The notes: generated by a model not told the origin, from the sequence alone. A DNA stretch of 64,000 nt from Turbatrix aceti (GCA_963969345.1 OZ017769.1:11287725-11351724), one strand, 5' to 3'. Shown: positions 44,382-58,212, numbered from the stretch's first letter. Program-made: numbers and translations.

Positions 44382-45314
44382 TCTAGTCCGCAGCGACCCT
44401 GGGTCGAGGACGTGTAAATAATAGAAAGAATAGACATGGTCAAACCACTGTAACTAAGAATCTCAAAAAGGAGCCTTCAATCGTACCCCTACTGTTACTG
44501 TTTTTACTGCTGTTGTGTTTGTGTAGAAAAAAATTAGAGGCAAAATAAAATAATTTGTTTGCAGTGCATTAAATAATCACAGGGATACCCCTCGTGACAC
44601 CCCAGCATTCTTCGGGTTAGTTAGTGATATTCATCCCTCTACCCCGGCAAGTTTCAATGATAACACTTTTATTTTTTCAACGAAACGCAAATATTGTGCA
44701 GTAAAAAAAAAAGAAAGCTGCTGACGCATGTTATGGGAAGTCAGGGGGAGAGAGAACCAGAGACGGAAGCGTGTATTCCCCCGGACACGTCGAAGGTTCG
44801 TTAAACACTTTGTTCACATGTATTACCAAATAGCAGAAAATTCAGATATTATCGCAGAACACTCAGAAGCATTGAAGGAATTATATGGGGGCTACAGAGA
44901 TGATAAAAAAAATTTCGTTTTCACACAACTGACACGGGATTGCCGTTGCGTGATAGATAAACGCAATGGCTGCTGACATTGCGCTTTTTCACCTATAGTG
45001 AACCCTACATGTTCGTGGAAGATGAACAAAATGTAGATAATCTATGTGGTGGAGGAATACATGAGGTCATAAAAAACTAATAAAAAAGTGTTACCAAACA
45101 GAAAAGAAAAAAGAACGTAGAACAACAAAAATTACGTTCTCGTAGAACAACTACAAAAAATTATGTTTATGTTTGGCATCTTGCAAGTTGAATGGTCGCG
45201 CGTAATTTTTGGCTCCTAACGCGAATTTTTTGTTCTGCTTCCAACAGTTTGCTTGTTTGTTGGTTGTTCAATGATTTGATAGATCGCAACGAGGTATTTT
45301 TATTATCTTTAACA
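44382..45314. other. intergenic between BBOX-like gene and HBS1
   Basis: No supported gene; the longest ORF (about 82 codons) has no domain or codon signature. AATAAAATAA near 44543 may be the upstream gene's polyadenylation signal. Confidence 0.45.
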
Positions 45315-47287
45315 ATGTCTCGAAATCGGCATCGTAATATATCGATTGACGATGGTTGGTTATTTAAAAATTTGGCGTTGCAGTGAAAGCTGTTTTAAAT
45401 TTGTTTAGATGACTTCTACGAGGAAGATGAGTATGATTATTACGATGTAGACGACGATTACCGACGTAAGTTTTTTTGAGACATTCAGGGGCTGAAATTA
45501 ATTCATTTAAGCACAGCAGACCTATAATACTTCAACATATGTCCCTCCAAATCCGGAACCTCAAAAACCGCAACCTCGGACAAATAATGTGCGATTTGTG
45601 GAGCATGAAGTTGATTTAGTCTTCAGAGCACCAGGAAATAGGCAGCAAAAAAAGGCTCCACAACCTCAGGTGGCGGAAAAGGCTGCTCCTGCGCCTCCGA
45701 AGCTTACTCCGATTGAGATTGCTTTGAAAGCCTCGCCACAGTTTACGTAGGTTTTTATTTTTTTGAATTGCGACTGTTGTGTGATTTACGGTAGAAGCAA
45801 ACTTTTACGGCACATTGAACGGTAATCCCAATTGAGCGTAACCCACTAGTATTTTTTAGGCTTCGCAAAAAAATCCGCTCTGCGAAAGAATCTCTAAATC
45901 TCGTCGTTGTCGGTCACGTGGATTCCGGAAAGTCGACCCTTATGGGACATCTTCTGTGCCAGACGGGAGTTGTCGATCAGAAGGTGGTTCATCGATACAA
46001 GCAAGAATCAGCTCGTCTCGGCAAGGCTTCGTTTCACTTTGCGTGGGTGCTGGATGAGACGAGTGAGGAACGTAACCGGGGCGTTACGATGGATATTGCT
46101 CGTGCTTGCTTTGAGACGGACAACTATCGAATCAACATACTCGATGCACCTGGACACAAGGATTTTGTCCCTAACATGATTACAGGCGCTTCGGAGGCTG
46201 ATTTTGCGCTTTTGGTAATCAACAGTACCGTTGGTGAATTTGAGACGGGTCTGGATCGGGGTGGTCAGACCCGGGAGCATACCCTGCTCATTCGGGCACT
46301 CGGCATTCAACAGGTCATTGTTGCCGTCAATAAGATGGATACTTCAGATTTTTCCAAGGATCGATTCGAACAGATTTGCCATCAGTTAGAGTTGTTTCTC
46401 AACAAGCAGATGAATTTTAAGACTACTTTTGTTCCTCTTTCGGGCTTGCTTGGGGACAACTTGACGAGTCGTGTTTCTCCGAAGCATCCCCTAGCCTCAT
46501 GGTATTCTGGGCCATGCTTGTTAGAGACCCTTGGTGAGTTACCATTTTATGTTGTCTAAATTTACCGTTTATGCTTTTTTTTACAGATTCTTTACCCATG
46601 CCCGACCGACCCGAGGACCTTCCACTCAGAATCGTCGTAAACGACGTCGTTAAATCTACTCCCAGTCTCATCGTCGTCACTGCCAAGATCGAAGCTGGGC
46701 ACATCGAAGCCGGTAACCGTGTTTTTATTATGCCTACTGCCGATCCAGCCCTCGTCAAGCACGTTGCCATAGACGACGCCTCCACGCCGACTAGTTCTGA
46801 TTCACAAATTTGTTTCGCCGGTGAGCAAGTGACGCTGTCCCTTTCCGGTCACTTTGAAGCTGTCAAAGTGTCTCATGGAGCTGTCATCTGTCGTGGTGGA
46901 TCTGTGAGTTTCTGTTCTATAATTTCCAGTGATTTTTGTGTTTTTTAGACATGCCTAGTCTCAGCGGATAAATTCATCGCTCGTATAGTCGTCTTCGACG
47001 CGGCAGTTCCAATTGTGCCAGGAGCTCAAATGGAACTGTTTGGCCACTCGATTTGCATTCCCTGCCAGGTGACCAAACTTCAGTGCTCGCTCAACAAATC
47101 TACAGGCGAAGTAATCAAGCGTCGCCCCCGATTGTTGGGTAAGAATTCGAGCGGGATTGTCGAAATCAAAACAGATAGCGTCGTCAACCTTGAAACTTAC
47201 GCAGCGAGCAAGGCTCTCGGCCGAATTGCTCTCCGTGACGCCGGTAGGACCGTTGCGTGCGGTATTATAGAGAGTGTTGTTCGTTAA
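45315..47287 (+). CDS. HBS1L: HBS1 translational GTPase (ribosome rescue)
   Basis: Six exons: 45315-45354, 45409-45465, 45512-45746, 45860-46533, 46587-46903 and 46949-47287, 553 residues. HBS1, with Pelota/Dom34, releases stalled ribosomes (no-go decay). The N-terminus has an acidic patch (DDFYEEDEYDYYDVDDDY) as in HBS1. The EF-1A-like core has G1 VVVGHVDSGKST, the switch region ETSEERNRGVTMD, G3 DAPGHKDF and G4 NKMD, then beta-barrel domains 2 and 3 (IVVNDVVKS, CLVSADKFIARIVVFD, LGRIALRDAGRTVACGII). Distinguished from EF-1A by SARLGKASFHFAWVLDE and the N-terminal part. Its stop is 54 bp from that of convergent P-glycoprotein. Confidence 0.93.
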
Positions 47288-47341
47288 ATTTTTTTATTGC
47301 TTGTTGACAGTAAAAAACTATACATCAAGCGAAGAAATGTT

Positions 47342-50300
47342 TTAGTCTTCTTTGTCGGATGCGGCTTCTATAGCTCCGATGAGCTGAGAGTCGCAGAGTT
47401 GTCTGTAGATTCCGTTTCGCGTGTAGAGCTCTTCGTGTCTTCCCTGCTCGGCGACTTGGCCATTGTTGATGACGATGATGGAATCTGCGTTCTGAACAGT
47501 CGACAGGCGATGAGCGATTACGATGGATGTCCGGCCTCTGGAAGCGCGTTCTAGCGCTTCCTGGACGACGCGCTCGGATTCAGTATCCAGGGCTGACGTT
47601 GCTTCGTCGAGGAGGAGGATCTTGGGATTACGGATGAGTGCGCGTGCAATGGCGAGGCGTTGTTTCTGCCCGCCGGATAGCTGAGTTCCCCGCGCGCCAA
47701 CTCGTGTCTGATAGCCATTTGGTAGGCCAAGGATAAACTTGTGGATGTTTGCTTCTTCAGCGACGGCAACGACCTCGTCGTGGGGAACATTTCTCTCGGT
47801 GCCGTAGGTAATATTTTCCTCGATTGTGCAGTCAAAGAGAGTGGGCTCCTGGGATACGATGCATACCTGCTCACGGAGAGTTTTGATGTTGATGTCGCGG
47901 ATGTTGATTCCATCGATGAGCTGAAAATTGACTTTTTTTTATAAATTGCGATTTGGTAATTCTTACGATATTTCCTTTTAGAGGGTCGTAAAACCGTTCC
48001 AATAGTGCCATGATGGTTGACTTTCCACAACCACTGTAACCAACCAACGCCACGTTTTGGCCTTGTTGAATTTGAAGTGAAAAGTTGCGTAGAATGCGGA
48101 TATTTGGACGTGTTGGATAGGCATAGTGGATGTTTCGGAATTCCAAACCGCCTTTGAGGGTCTGAAAAAAGGACAACTCGATCTCTGACTTCTACGCCTT
48201 GCTTACCGTCTGGATACCCAGGCTGGACAAATTATCAATTATCGTTGGAAATTCAATAAGATGAAAAATAAGTGCCGCAGCGAGTCTCGACTTGACGACG
48301 TCGGGAATGAAGCTGCTAACCTGTCCGACAGCCTGTCCACAAAAAGCAAATGCAAAGAAAATTCTATATACATCGATTGGCATCATGATGTTGTCGTTGA
48401 CAAACAACGCTCCCACGTAGAAGGCAACCGCGTACATAAAAAAGATAATTGACTGCGAAAAAGCAAACACCCCGCCATAGATGTGGGCGTGGTGCATGGC
48501 AGCGTGGTGGGGCTCCTGGAGGTAATGGATGTACTTTTCGTGGAAAACATTCTGTCGATTTATGCCGTGAACAGTTCGAATGTTGTCTACGGCTTCAGAA
48601 GCTATGCGACCCGCTTCTTCGAGCAGCGCGGTATCGGCGACTGCTTTGCCGTACTGAAAAGATTGGACTTAAGGGGTTAGAAAAGGGTTAGGAGAACTAC
48701 CTTCATGGCCATCTCAAAGTAACCGCTGGCAATGATAAGTGGCAAAATAAGGAGCAAAATGAGTGCAAGTTGCCAACCGGTAGAAAATCCAATAATTGTT
48801 GCACCGACGATCGTTACGATTGAAGACACGACGACGGGCAGCCGGGTAAACACGTATCGGACATTTGGAGCATCCGTGGCAAACCGAGTGCATAGCTTGC
48901 CGGTCTGGTGTCTGTCGTCGTCGTAGAAAGCGATATCCTGCCTCAAGAGGTTGACAAAGGCTTCATATCGCAGCTTTTTGGTGAGTTCCTCACCACAGAT
49001 ACCAAGCATCTGCGCGGAGATGAAAAATCCACAGCACGCAACTATACCGAGAGTCACGAACATCAGAGACCAGAAGAGAGCATCCGTTTGCATCTGCGAT
49101 ACTGGTTCACTGAATACCTGAACGATTTCGGCGTAGATGACGGCAAAGAACGGCATGATGCTGCCGTTGATCAGACAGCCTACCATACCCATCAGAAGGT
49201 AGTACATACTCTGGCTGTTTTTCTTGAAGATTTTTCCGACAGGAACAGTTTTCGCCCGGTTTTCCTAGAAAAATGATTTTAAACCGTGAATTGATTTTTT
49301 TTTTAAAACCTTACTTCAAAATCTTCGCGCATAGATATATAAGTTTGCACCTGTGAGACCTGACTTTGCGTGTCCGAATAAGCATCGTTGCTTTTGTAAT
49401 GTCTGCGCGTGACAGAAGACTGCTTCTTGCTTGAACCTCTCGCGCTTCTGGATTCAACATTGCTGCCTTCGGTCGAATGAACATCCTCTTCTCCATTTTT
49501 GACCTTTTCTAAAACAATTAATTTGGACTTTTTGTATTTTCAAGAGATGAAAACAAACCCTCGGAAATAACTGCTAGTTGGGAATCTTCCATCATTTGTA
49601 GTTGCTGAACATTGACCATGGAATAGTACAATCCATGTGTTGAAATCAAATCATTGTGCGTGCCGCTTTCGACGATTTCGCCGTCTTTGAAGACAAAAAT
49701 CCGGTTGACGTCTTTGATTGTGGCAAGACGGTGAGCTACGGTGATAGTTGTTCGTCCGTGTTGAGCCTAAAAATATCAAAAGTTGGGTTGAACAGAAAAA
49801 AAAAGACAAACTCGTTCCAACGCTTCCTGGACAACACGCTCGGATTCAGTATCGAGAGCCGAAGTTGCCTCATCCAAAAGCAAGATTTTGGGGTTACGAA
49901 TGAGCGCACGGGCAATGGCAATTCTCTGCTTTTGTCCACCCGACAGCTGGGTTCCTCGCTCACCAACTCGGGTGTACAGTCCATCAGGAAGCTTGGTAAC
50001 AAAGTCGTGTGCATTTGCCATCTTGAGGCACTTGATTACGTCTTCCCGGCTTGCCATTTCGTTGCCTAGCATGACATTTTCTTCCACCGTACCATCAAAT
50101 AGAATAGGTTCCTGAGATACGATGCCGATGGATTCACGGAGTGCACGGACATTCAGCTCGCGCACATCCCGCCCGTCGAGCTTGATGGTACCTGCTTCGG
50201 GGTCGTAAAATCTCATCAGCAGTCCGATTATCGTTGACTTGCCACATCCACTCGAACCAACTAGTGCAATCTTTTCACCGGCTTTGATTTTAATCGAAAT

Positions 50301-51799
50301 TCCGTTTAAAATCTAAAAGTTGATTCCAAAGAAGAGTCAGAAAAGAGAAATTTGCAGTACCTTGACAGACGGACGACTTGGATATCGAAAATGCACATTT
50401 TCGATCTCAATAGCCCCTTTGATTTTCGACGGAACAATGCCTTCATCGGAGTAGGGATCGATGTGCGGAATCTGCAAGTGTGAAATGCGTTCAAAAATGT
50501 TCGATCTTTGTGCCAGAACATACATTAGAAATGACACTTAAGACAAGTCTCGCAGCTCCAAAAGCCATGGAAACTGAAGCTAGATGAGGCAGCGCACCGC
50601 CCAGTGCTGTGCTGCCATTCATGACGGCAAAGAAAACAGTAAAGATGCTTCCACGGTCTAGTTTTGGATTCCAACCAATAAGCAGGCTACCGTAATAGAA
50701 TGCCACGGCGTAGCTAAGGTAGGTGGTTAGTATGCCAAGTCCTACGCCCATGCCCATGTATAGGTATTTAACGAGCCCGGTTTTTTTGCTCTCCGTCAGG
50801 GCAGCATCAAAGCGACGTATTTCGTGTTGATGTGCGTTGAGCGAGTGAATGGTTCTCATGCTGCTTAGGGTTTCTTCCACAATGCCGCCTGCTATTGCGT
50901 ATTTCTGTTGTTCAACAACGGTTCGCGAAGCGGAGATCCGTGCCATCCAGGCATTTGTCAGAACGAGAATTGGAGTGAAAGCTATCATGACAAGTGTCAT
51001 CTGCCAGTTGTAGATAAATCCAATTGCAAAGCCGGAAATAAAGGCGGATACCATTTGTATGAAGAGTGACAACTTGTCGCCTAGACCTTCGCGAACTCTT
51101 TCCAAATCACTGAAAATAATTTCTTTTGCTGTTGTTGAATAAAAAAATTATGCTCACTCGGTCAAACGCGAAGTCAAGTTTCCGGTTTGTTTGGTATCAA
51201 ACCAGGCAATTTCTTGTCGTAAAATGCTGTAGAGATAGTTGTCACGTAATTTGAAGACAACACGTTCAGCTACAGATTCCCAGCATGCAATTTGGATATA
51301 ACTTGTCAGAAACATGGTAATACCCAAGATTAGGTAGTAGACAGCGTATGTAATGACTTCGTAATTAAATTCTTCCTTCGACATAGGTAAAAGGTCGCCG
51401 GCCGAGTGATTTGTATAGTTCCAAGGCTTTCCCGTGACAAAGGGCGAATTCTGAGCTCGAAGAAAGACTGTTGTCATGCCACCGAGGATAACGGAGAGAA
51501 AGGGAAATCCCGCGCCGTGGACAAAAGATGCAAAAGTGCCAACAATCATTAGTACGTAGTCATGTCGCTCGGAAAAGGAAAACTAAAAAGGAAATTTTTT
51601 TTGTCGGCTGGAAGTACAGTGTATATTTATTGTAACGTACGATGCCAACATTGGTGTTTTGGCGATTGGTATGGGTATCCGGAGCACTTTTTGAAGCAGA
51701 ACTGACCGATCCATACTTTCCCGACGACGTATTTTGATCAATAAGTGTTATCACATCAGACTTTTGCGAAGCTTTACGTTTTCCAAATATTTTAGACAT
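47342..51799 (-). CDS. ABCB1: ABCB P-glycoprotein (full ABC transporter)
   Basis: Eleven exons (minus): 51799-51641, 51582-51158, 51109-50524, 50471-50361, 50312-49812, 49766-49559, 49508-49315, 49264-48701, 48653-48207, 48161-47967 and 47920-47342; 1322 residues, full length for the family. Two membrane domains alternate with two ATP-binding domains. NBD1: [13 protein letters not shown] (Walker A), QLSGGQKQR signature, [12 protein letters not shown] (Walker B), TVAHRL. NBD2: [34 protein letters not shown] and VIAHRL. All ATPase motifs are intact, so it should pump hydrophobic compounds across the plasma membrane. The linker between the halves is Ser-rich ([17 protein letters not shown]), a likely phosphorylation site. 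Ends at TAA 47342. Confidence 0.95.
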
Positions 51800-53403
51800 A
51801 AATGTTGGCTGAAAATACCAAAATCACTATTGCTTTTAAAAAATAGCATAAAACTGTTACGATGTATGTAGTATTATAAGGTATTATCTTAACTAATTTA
51901 TCAAACACGGGGAACGAGGAAACAAACAAACATGATTACTGATACCGACCACAGGTGCCCAAACATGAGCACGAAAAAGAAACATTGGCTATCCGACCAC
52001 TCATTAATGACAAAACTACCCTATTTGGATGCCAAATTCAAATTATACGACCGATGCTTGCTAGCTGACTGCGATAACAAGTGTCGGCACAAAACATACA
52101 CTTCGGTGGTCATGTAAAAACCAGCGGTAGTTTGGGATCAATAGACGATAAACAAGCTGACGACAACCTTCGAACAGACAAGTCAAAGCAAGAAGAGATA
52201 ACGTCCGTCGATGATGATGACGCGTTTTCTGATGCTAACAAATATTGTGCATGGTCGTAAAATAAAAAAAAATGCACTTTGGGTCATTTTCTGAAAAAAA
52301 ATCCTTTGGGATGCAAAATTGGATGCACTTTTTAATCAGTTACTATAAATAAACAAAAATTGATCATCAATGATTGATCGTAAACAATTATCGTATATGA
52401 AATGCGATCAAGTTTATCAATTGCTGTGTCCAATGTTGTCTGACAGGGTTCTCAAAAAAAGTTCCTCCGGCCCGTGAACCGGTGTATCCAAAAGTTGGTT
52501 TTTTTGCAGCACCGATTAAGTCATGTTTCCCTATTCTGTACCGCAACTTCCAAAAAATCATTCAGTCAGAAAATAATGTAGTCTTCCTTCTTGAACTTGT
52601 GTGCACAAAGTATGTTTAAAAAAAATTCATACACCACGTAAAATTGGCATAGCGTGACTGACGACCTTTTTCTTTTTGTTCTTCTTTGTCGTCGATTCTA
52701 TCTACTAGTTCTGTGTTGGGTTTTCTTCAGCTTCCTGGACCTCGTTAGTTTTTTAATTTTTAAAAATCCATGCTGAATGTTTATTGTCACGTAGTATTCA
52801 TTATTGTACATGTGTGCAAAATTAATAATACGCTATACATGTGGCACAAGTCAGACTAGTCTGGTTTGCGTCGTTGACCGACCTCCTCAATGGACTGACT
52901 GGCGACCTGCCTTTCCCATAGTTTTTGTCATCACGTAATTCCTGTAGTTTGTGTTTCTGCACGTTTTGCTTATATAAAAGTTTTGTGACGTGGCTGACTA
53001 CACAATGTGCAGTGCGTAATACAAAATGGTCTATGGAGTCTTTTTAATATTTTTGTCTTTTTCTAAGATCAGTAATCAACATGCCTTAATTAAAGACAAT
53101 TTTTTATTGCTATAAATTGACGTGTTTTTGTTTGTAACAGTTTTTGTTTTTGTCTCGCGTCGTGTTTGGCGATTGATGATTTATCTTGCCTTTTTCGCAT
53201 GTCTTTCGCCCCCCCCCATTCCACTTCAAATCGGGAACAAGATGCAGCTTATCGCATCAATATTGAACTTGGGAGGCGGAGGAGTACATCAGGCGAATGT
53301 GGCGTGTTTATCCGAGCATCGTAACATATAATAACGCCAAATTTGTGTTCATATATTTCTTTTGTAGAATTTTATTGTTTTTCTTTCAACTCTTCTCAAC
53401 AAA
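51800..53403. other. intergenic between P-glycoprotein and PGD
   Basis: About 1.6 kb separating two divergent genes; AT-rich, no supported gene. Should hold both promoters. Confidence 0.45.
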
Positions 53404-55203
53404 ATGACTACTGCTGTCGCCGATATCGCCGTTGTTGGCCTCGCCGTCATGGGCCAGAATCTCATTCTCAATATGAATGACCATGGATTTGTCGTCTGTG
53501 CCTACAACCGTACGACGTCAAAGGTGCACGACTTCCTCAACAACGAAGCTAAGGGCACGAAGATTGTCGGTGCCGATACCATCGAGCAGATGGTCAAACT
53601 CCTCAAACGTCCCCGACGCATTGTTATCCTCGTCAAGGCCGGCGCACCCGTGCAATCGACGATCGATCAGATTGTTCCGCATCTCGAAGCTGGTGACATC
53701 ATCATCGACGGGGGCAACAGCGAGTACATTGACTCCAATCGTCGGTACGCAGAGCTTAAAGCTAAGGGAATTCACTTTGTTGGCTGCGGTGTCAGTGGAG
53801 GCGAAGAGGGTGCTCGTCATGGACCGAGTCTCATGCCTGGTGGTGCAGCCGAAGCCTGGCCTCATATCAAGCCCATCTTTCAAGCTATTGCTGCTAAGGC
53901 TGACGGTGAGCCTTGTTGTGAGTGGGTGAGTTTTTTTACAGGGGCAAAAAATGATTTAAAAAAAAACTGCAGGGTAAATAGTAAAATACGATGCTTGAAT
54001 GTTATGCAGCGAACGTATAATAGGCAATCAATCGCGTGAAACGTAACACGATAACAATATTTGGAAGAATACGGTCTTTTGAATGTTTTCAGCGAACGTA
54101 ACTTCTAGCAAGGAACGAGCGTAAATTAACAGGGGCGCAGATATACATTTTTGTTTATCTACCAAAAATTATTGTCAAAAATAATAATATGGTACATATT
54201 TTTGTATTTTCTAGGTCGGCGAGGCCGGTGCAGGACACTTTGTCAAAATGGTTCACAACGGTATTGAATACGGTGACATGCAACTAATCTCCGAGACGTA
54301 TTCCCTCCTCCGTGATCTGCTTGGCCTGAGTCTCGATGAATGCGCCGACGTCTTCGATGAGTGGAACAAGGGCTCGCTTGATTCTTTTCTCATCGAAATC
54401 ACCGCTGACATTCTCCGCTTCAAGGATGAAACCGGCAAACACGTGCTACCCAATATCCTGGATTCCGCGGGACAGAAGGGCACCGGCAAGTGGACGGCTT
54501 TTGCTGCTCTCGAGTACGGTCAACCTGTCACCCTCATCGCAGAGGCTGTCTTCGCGCGCTGTCTTTCTGCGTTGAAGGACGAACGTGTCGCCGCTTCCAA
54601 GGTGCTGCTGGGTGGAAATCTTCCGGCACCGGCCATTCTGTCAGACAAGAAAGCTTTTACCAAGCATTTAGGTGCTGCTCTTTACGCCTCCAAGATTGTA
54701 TCTTACGCCCAGGGATTCATGCTGCTGCGCGAAGCTTCGAAGAACTTCAAGTGGAACCTTAACTTTGGTGCCATTGCTCTAATGTGGCGCGGAGGATGCA
54801 TCATTCGTTCGCAATTTTTGGGTCGCATCAAAGAGGCTTTCACGAACAATCCTAATCTCCAGAATCTCTTGCTTGATTCGTTCTTTGTTCAGGCTGTCAA
54901 TTCTGCTCAGGCTAGTTTTTATATTTACAAAGGGCTAAAATTTGAAAAAAGTTGTTTCAGGACTCTTGGCGCATCGTGGATTCCACGGCCACGATCAAGG
55001 GCGTACCGACGCCGGCATTTAAGTCTGCCCTCGCCTTCTACGACGGTTATCGTTCAGAAACGGTCTCTGCCAATCTCATCCAAGCCCAGCGGGACTACTT
55101 TGGCGCTCATACCTACGAACTGGTCAACAAGCGTGGCACCTTCGTTCACACCAACTGGACAGGTCGTGGAGGACGAGTCACCGCTGCCACTTACCAGGCC
55201 TAA
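53404..55203 (+). CDS. PGD: 6-phosphogluconate dehydrogenase, decarboxylating
   Basis: Three exons: 53404-53925, 54215-54910 and 54961-55203, 486 residues, as usual. It makes ribulose-5-phosphate and NADPH in the pentose phosphate pathway. Motifs: NADP-binding VVGLAVMGQNL, IVILVKAG, DGGNSEY, the substrate motif GVSGGEEGARHGPSLMPGG, then GHFVKMVHNGIEYGDMQ with the catalytic Lys, KGTGKWTA, and the terminal QRDYFGAHTYEL, THVN-like THTNWTG as HTNWTGRGG. The second intron appears to start with GC (CAG|GCTAGT), a GC-AG intron, because only this keeps the frame to DSWRIVDST. Stop is 91 bp from that of the WD40 gene. Confidence 0.96.
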
Positions 55204-55294
55204 GAATTCTCTTAACTTGTTTTCCTGCAAAGGTAACCGTAAATATTTAGCACCATGTGTACGTCATTTTTTAATATGGTAAAAAAAGTTGTTT

Positions 55295-56651
55295 TCAAGA
55301 TGCAAGTTGAAATCGAGAAATAAAATTATTACGATCAACGGTAACGATTTCATCTTCGGGGGTAACATCGATGGCTACGAAGCTTCCGCTCTGTTGACAC
55401 CGGACTTGTGAAGTGTCAGGATCGAGACCGATGATGTGATCGTTGCTGTCGATGACGCAGAGGACGTTTGACACGACGCGGGTCGCAACCGCACTATTGC
55501 TTCGGCTGCTGACTTCTATGTCAAAGCTAGCCGTCTGGGTGTAGTGAGGATGAAAGCCGACAATTTTCAACCGGTGATCGGCCGCGGTGAGCAGCACAAA
55601 TTTTTTGTTGCACGCGTAGAAAAGCTGCTCTATTCCGTCGAATTCAGCACCATCGGGGGTGACGGTGAGGGTCTCAGGATCAAGAGTCCAGATCGCGCCT
55701 GTTTCACTCGCTATGTGGATGCCCGCTGGCGATGAAGCCGCAGAAACAATTCCACATTTACGAGATTTTGACCCGGTGGTTTTTATCAGTTTTTGACCGC
55801 GCATAATTTTTGGCAAGTCAGATATGATTACGTTTACACTCCGAAGTGCTTCTAGACTGGAACCCTTGAAACTGGAAACAATAATTCGACCGTCAAGGCC
55901 GGTGCTGAGAAGTAAGCTTGGCGATACCCAGCGCAGGCAGGTGATTGCTTGTTGACCGTGCATAGAATTGGACTGCCAAAGCACGTTTCCGCCGTCGAAG
56001 GCTATGACGAGTAGTTCGCCGCCACAGGTACCGACGATGACAACCTGTTGCCGGGGCCCCAAAACTGCGGTATTAGGACAGGTTTCAAGCGGCGCCATTG
56101 AAGCAGATTTTGCAGTTTGGAAAAGGTAGATGCCGACTTCAGCGTGACTGCACCACGTGGAGTGAGATTTGTGACCGTAGAGAATTGCAACGCGATTGTT
56201 TCGACCGGCTAGAATACTGGTTATTGGATTTATGTTCGTTGAAGGCTGAAAAAAAAGGTTGTTAACGTTGTACTGCACATTTTTTTTATAATTCATAAAT
56301 TACCAGTTCGACTTGATGAACCAAAGCTAAGCGCATCAGAGTGTTTTTTTGAAAGGAAATAAGGCGTTCAATGTGCGGAGAGAATTCCGTGCATTCTTCC
56401 AGCGCTTTTACCAGCATGTCAACGGTTTCTTGGGAAATTATAACTTTTCTGGCAGACAAAACCTTTGTTTTTGGCACTGCATTGCTGTCGACATCTGTCT
56501 GCACGGAATGGGATACGCGCGTTAGTGGAACATCACAACTAGCATCTTTGAGGACTGTTGGAATGGTTTCGGCGACGGCGTCAATAGTTGAAACGCTGGC
56601 ATGTTGCCAGGAAGGTTCGATATCCAGAGTACTGGTGTCTGATTTCTCCAT
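55295..56651 (-). CDS. WD40 beta-propeller protein, possibly dynein-2 intermediate chain-like
   Basis: Two exons (minus): 56651-56304 and 56245-55295, 432 residues. The N-terminal 115 residues are mostly unstructured with a SHSVQTDVD segment. The rest is a set of degenerate WD-like repeats: RVAILYGHKSHSTWCSHAEV, VVIVGTCGGELLVIAFDGGN, TCLRWVSPSLLLSTGLDGRI, GIHIASETGAIWTLDPETLT and VLCVIDSNDHIIGLDPDTSQ. The clue SHSTWCSHAEVGIY recalls intermediate chains (the YGRxxHxxWC spot of WDR34/WDR60), but this is faint. Cargo or complex cannot be told from the sequence. Confidence 0.6.
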
Positions 56652-57085
56652 AACAAAGTCCAGTCTGGGCAGCGTTTTGTTTACGATTTTTTAAACTCAG
56701 GCGTAGCATGTTGCTGGTTGCCAAGGTGACGCGAGTTCCACGACAATTTTTTCAAATGCTTTTACAATAGGCATCGTTGGTAAAAAAAAGCGAACAACAA
56801 AATGATAATAGATAGCGTGACTGGCGAGGCAGGTCCGTGGAGTTAGCGATAACAAGCCCGATTCGCTGTGCTATGCTTATGCCTGTATTGATTTCACCTA
56901 CCTATCCTTGCACCAAAAAAGAAAGAAGGCAAACAACAAACACACCCCACAAGTCAGAAAGTACGGGGCCAGAACGTTAGAAGAATTATAGATAACGTCT
57001 AGGGTGTTTGGTATACGTTTTTTCCAACTGTGCAGGATACTGGGCTAGAACACGGTTTATACGCAATTCTTCTTTACTCCAAAAA
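56652..57085. other. divergent promoter region
   Basis: About 430 bp between the WD40 gene (-) and the four-TM gene (+); no ORF. Confidence 0.45.
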
Positions 57086-58052
57086 ATGCCTCGAAGCGTG
57101 CCTGTCGTATCCGCCCGACGATCGAATAACCCTTATGGAGTTATACGGACATTCTGCGTTGAATCAAAAACCGTTGCCCATGCCCAGATTGTGGGCATTT
57201 TGAGCTTCTGTATATTTTTGAGTTTAACCGTGCTGTCGGCGGTTGTGATAAATGATTCGTCCATCTTCTATACCGTATTTGGCATCATAGCATATGCATT
57301 TTTGGCAGAAAGCTTATTTCGGCGACCGTATGCCTGCGGCGTGCTTGTCTACTTGGTTTTTGAGGTAAGTTATTGTAAAAATTCAAGAACACATTGTAAA
57401 GCAGTGTTTGCTTCCAGACTATACAAATCGGATTTTTCATCGTTACCTTCATTCTGCTGTTTGTAATTCTGATATTACCAGTTGATCCACTGCCAACACC
57501 GTCACCGAATACAACCACAACAACAGCGACAACAACAACGATGACGGCATATGGAACTATAGTTTTATCCGAATTTGATGTGTTGATGATTTTCATGTTC
57601 TGCCTCGTGCTGTTGGTACTCAAGCTCTACTTTGTCCGTGTTTTTACACATTTCTACAAATTTCTGGTCTATCAACAACAGCATGCAACCGATTTAACGG
57701 CTGAATACATACGTGGAGGGTACCTTAATTTTTTACATTTCAGACATATAATACGACAAAAATTTTCAGAGGAGTCAATTTGTCGTTTCCGGATACCTCA
57801 GATCACACCACTTATGGAGCCTTCCGTGAGTTTATTTTAGAATTTTTACCAGGTTTCGAAATGTGTTTTTCAGCGGGTTTTGTCAACCTACCACCCCTGC
57901 CGTCGTATGATCAGACAGTGAGCGTCGCCAAAGAAGGCCCCCGAGACGAGGAACAACAGGAATCCCAGCAGCGCCGAGCGGAGCAGGGTGTCGAGTTTCA
58001 GCGATCGCCAACTCATACTTCTGTGGACCTGCAGATGCCTCCTTCCACGTGA
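57086..58052 (+). CDS. four-TM protein with C-terminal PxxY motif (LAPTM-like?)
   Basis: Four exons: 57086-57364, 57418-57719, 57770-57825 and 57874-58052, 271 residues. Four hydrophobic helices: VGILSFCIFLSLTVLSAVVI, TVFGIIAYAFLAESL, FFIVTFILLFVILILP and VLMIFMFCLVLLVLKLYFV, with a threonine-rich loop (TTTTTATTTTMTAYG) between the last two. The cytoplasmic tail has NLPPLPSYDQTV, a PxY-type motif as used by LAPTM lysosomal proteins to bind NEDD4 ligases. The pattern suggests a LAPTM4-like endosomal protein; confidence in this is low. The third exon uses an in-frame acceptor at 57769 rather than an earlier AG that would lead to a stop. Confidence 0.62.
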
Positions 58053-58212
58053 TTTGTATTTTTGATGTCTGATTATTTTTTCTTGTCCGTGTATGGCAGT
58101 CTATGAAGTTCATATTCCGGTGTATATACAACATCGTTTATCTCGGCCATCGTAATGCAGAAAAAAAGGAAGACAAAGAAGTAGCGACAATGGAATGAGA
58201 AAGAGCAAACTG

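Noticed and set aside
44728..44976. ORF of 82 codons between BBOX-like and HBS1
   Set aside because: No recognisable domain or codon bias.
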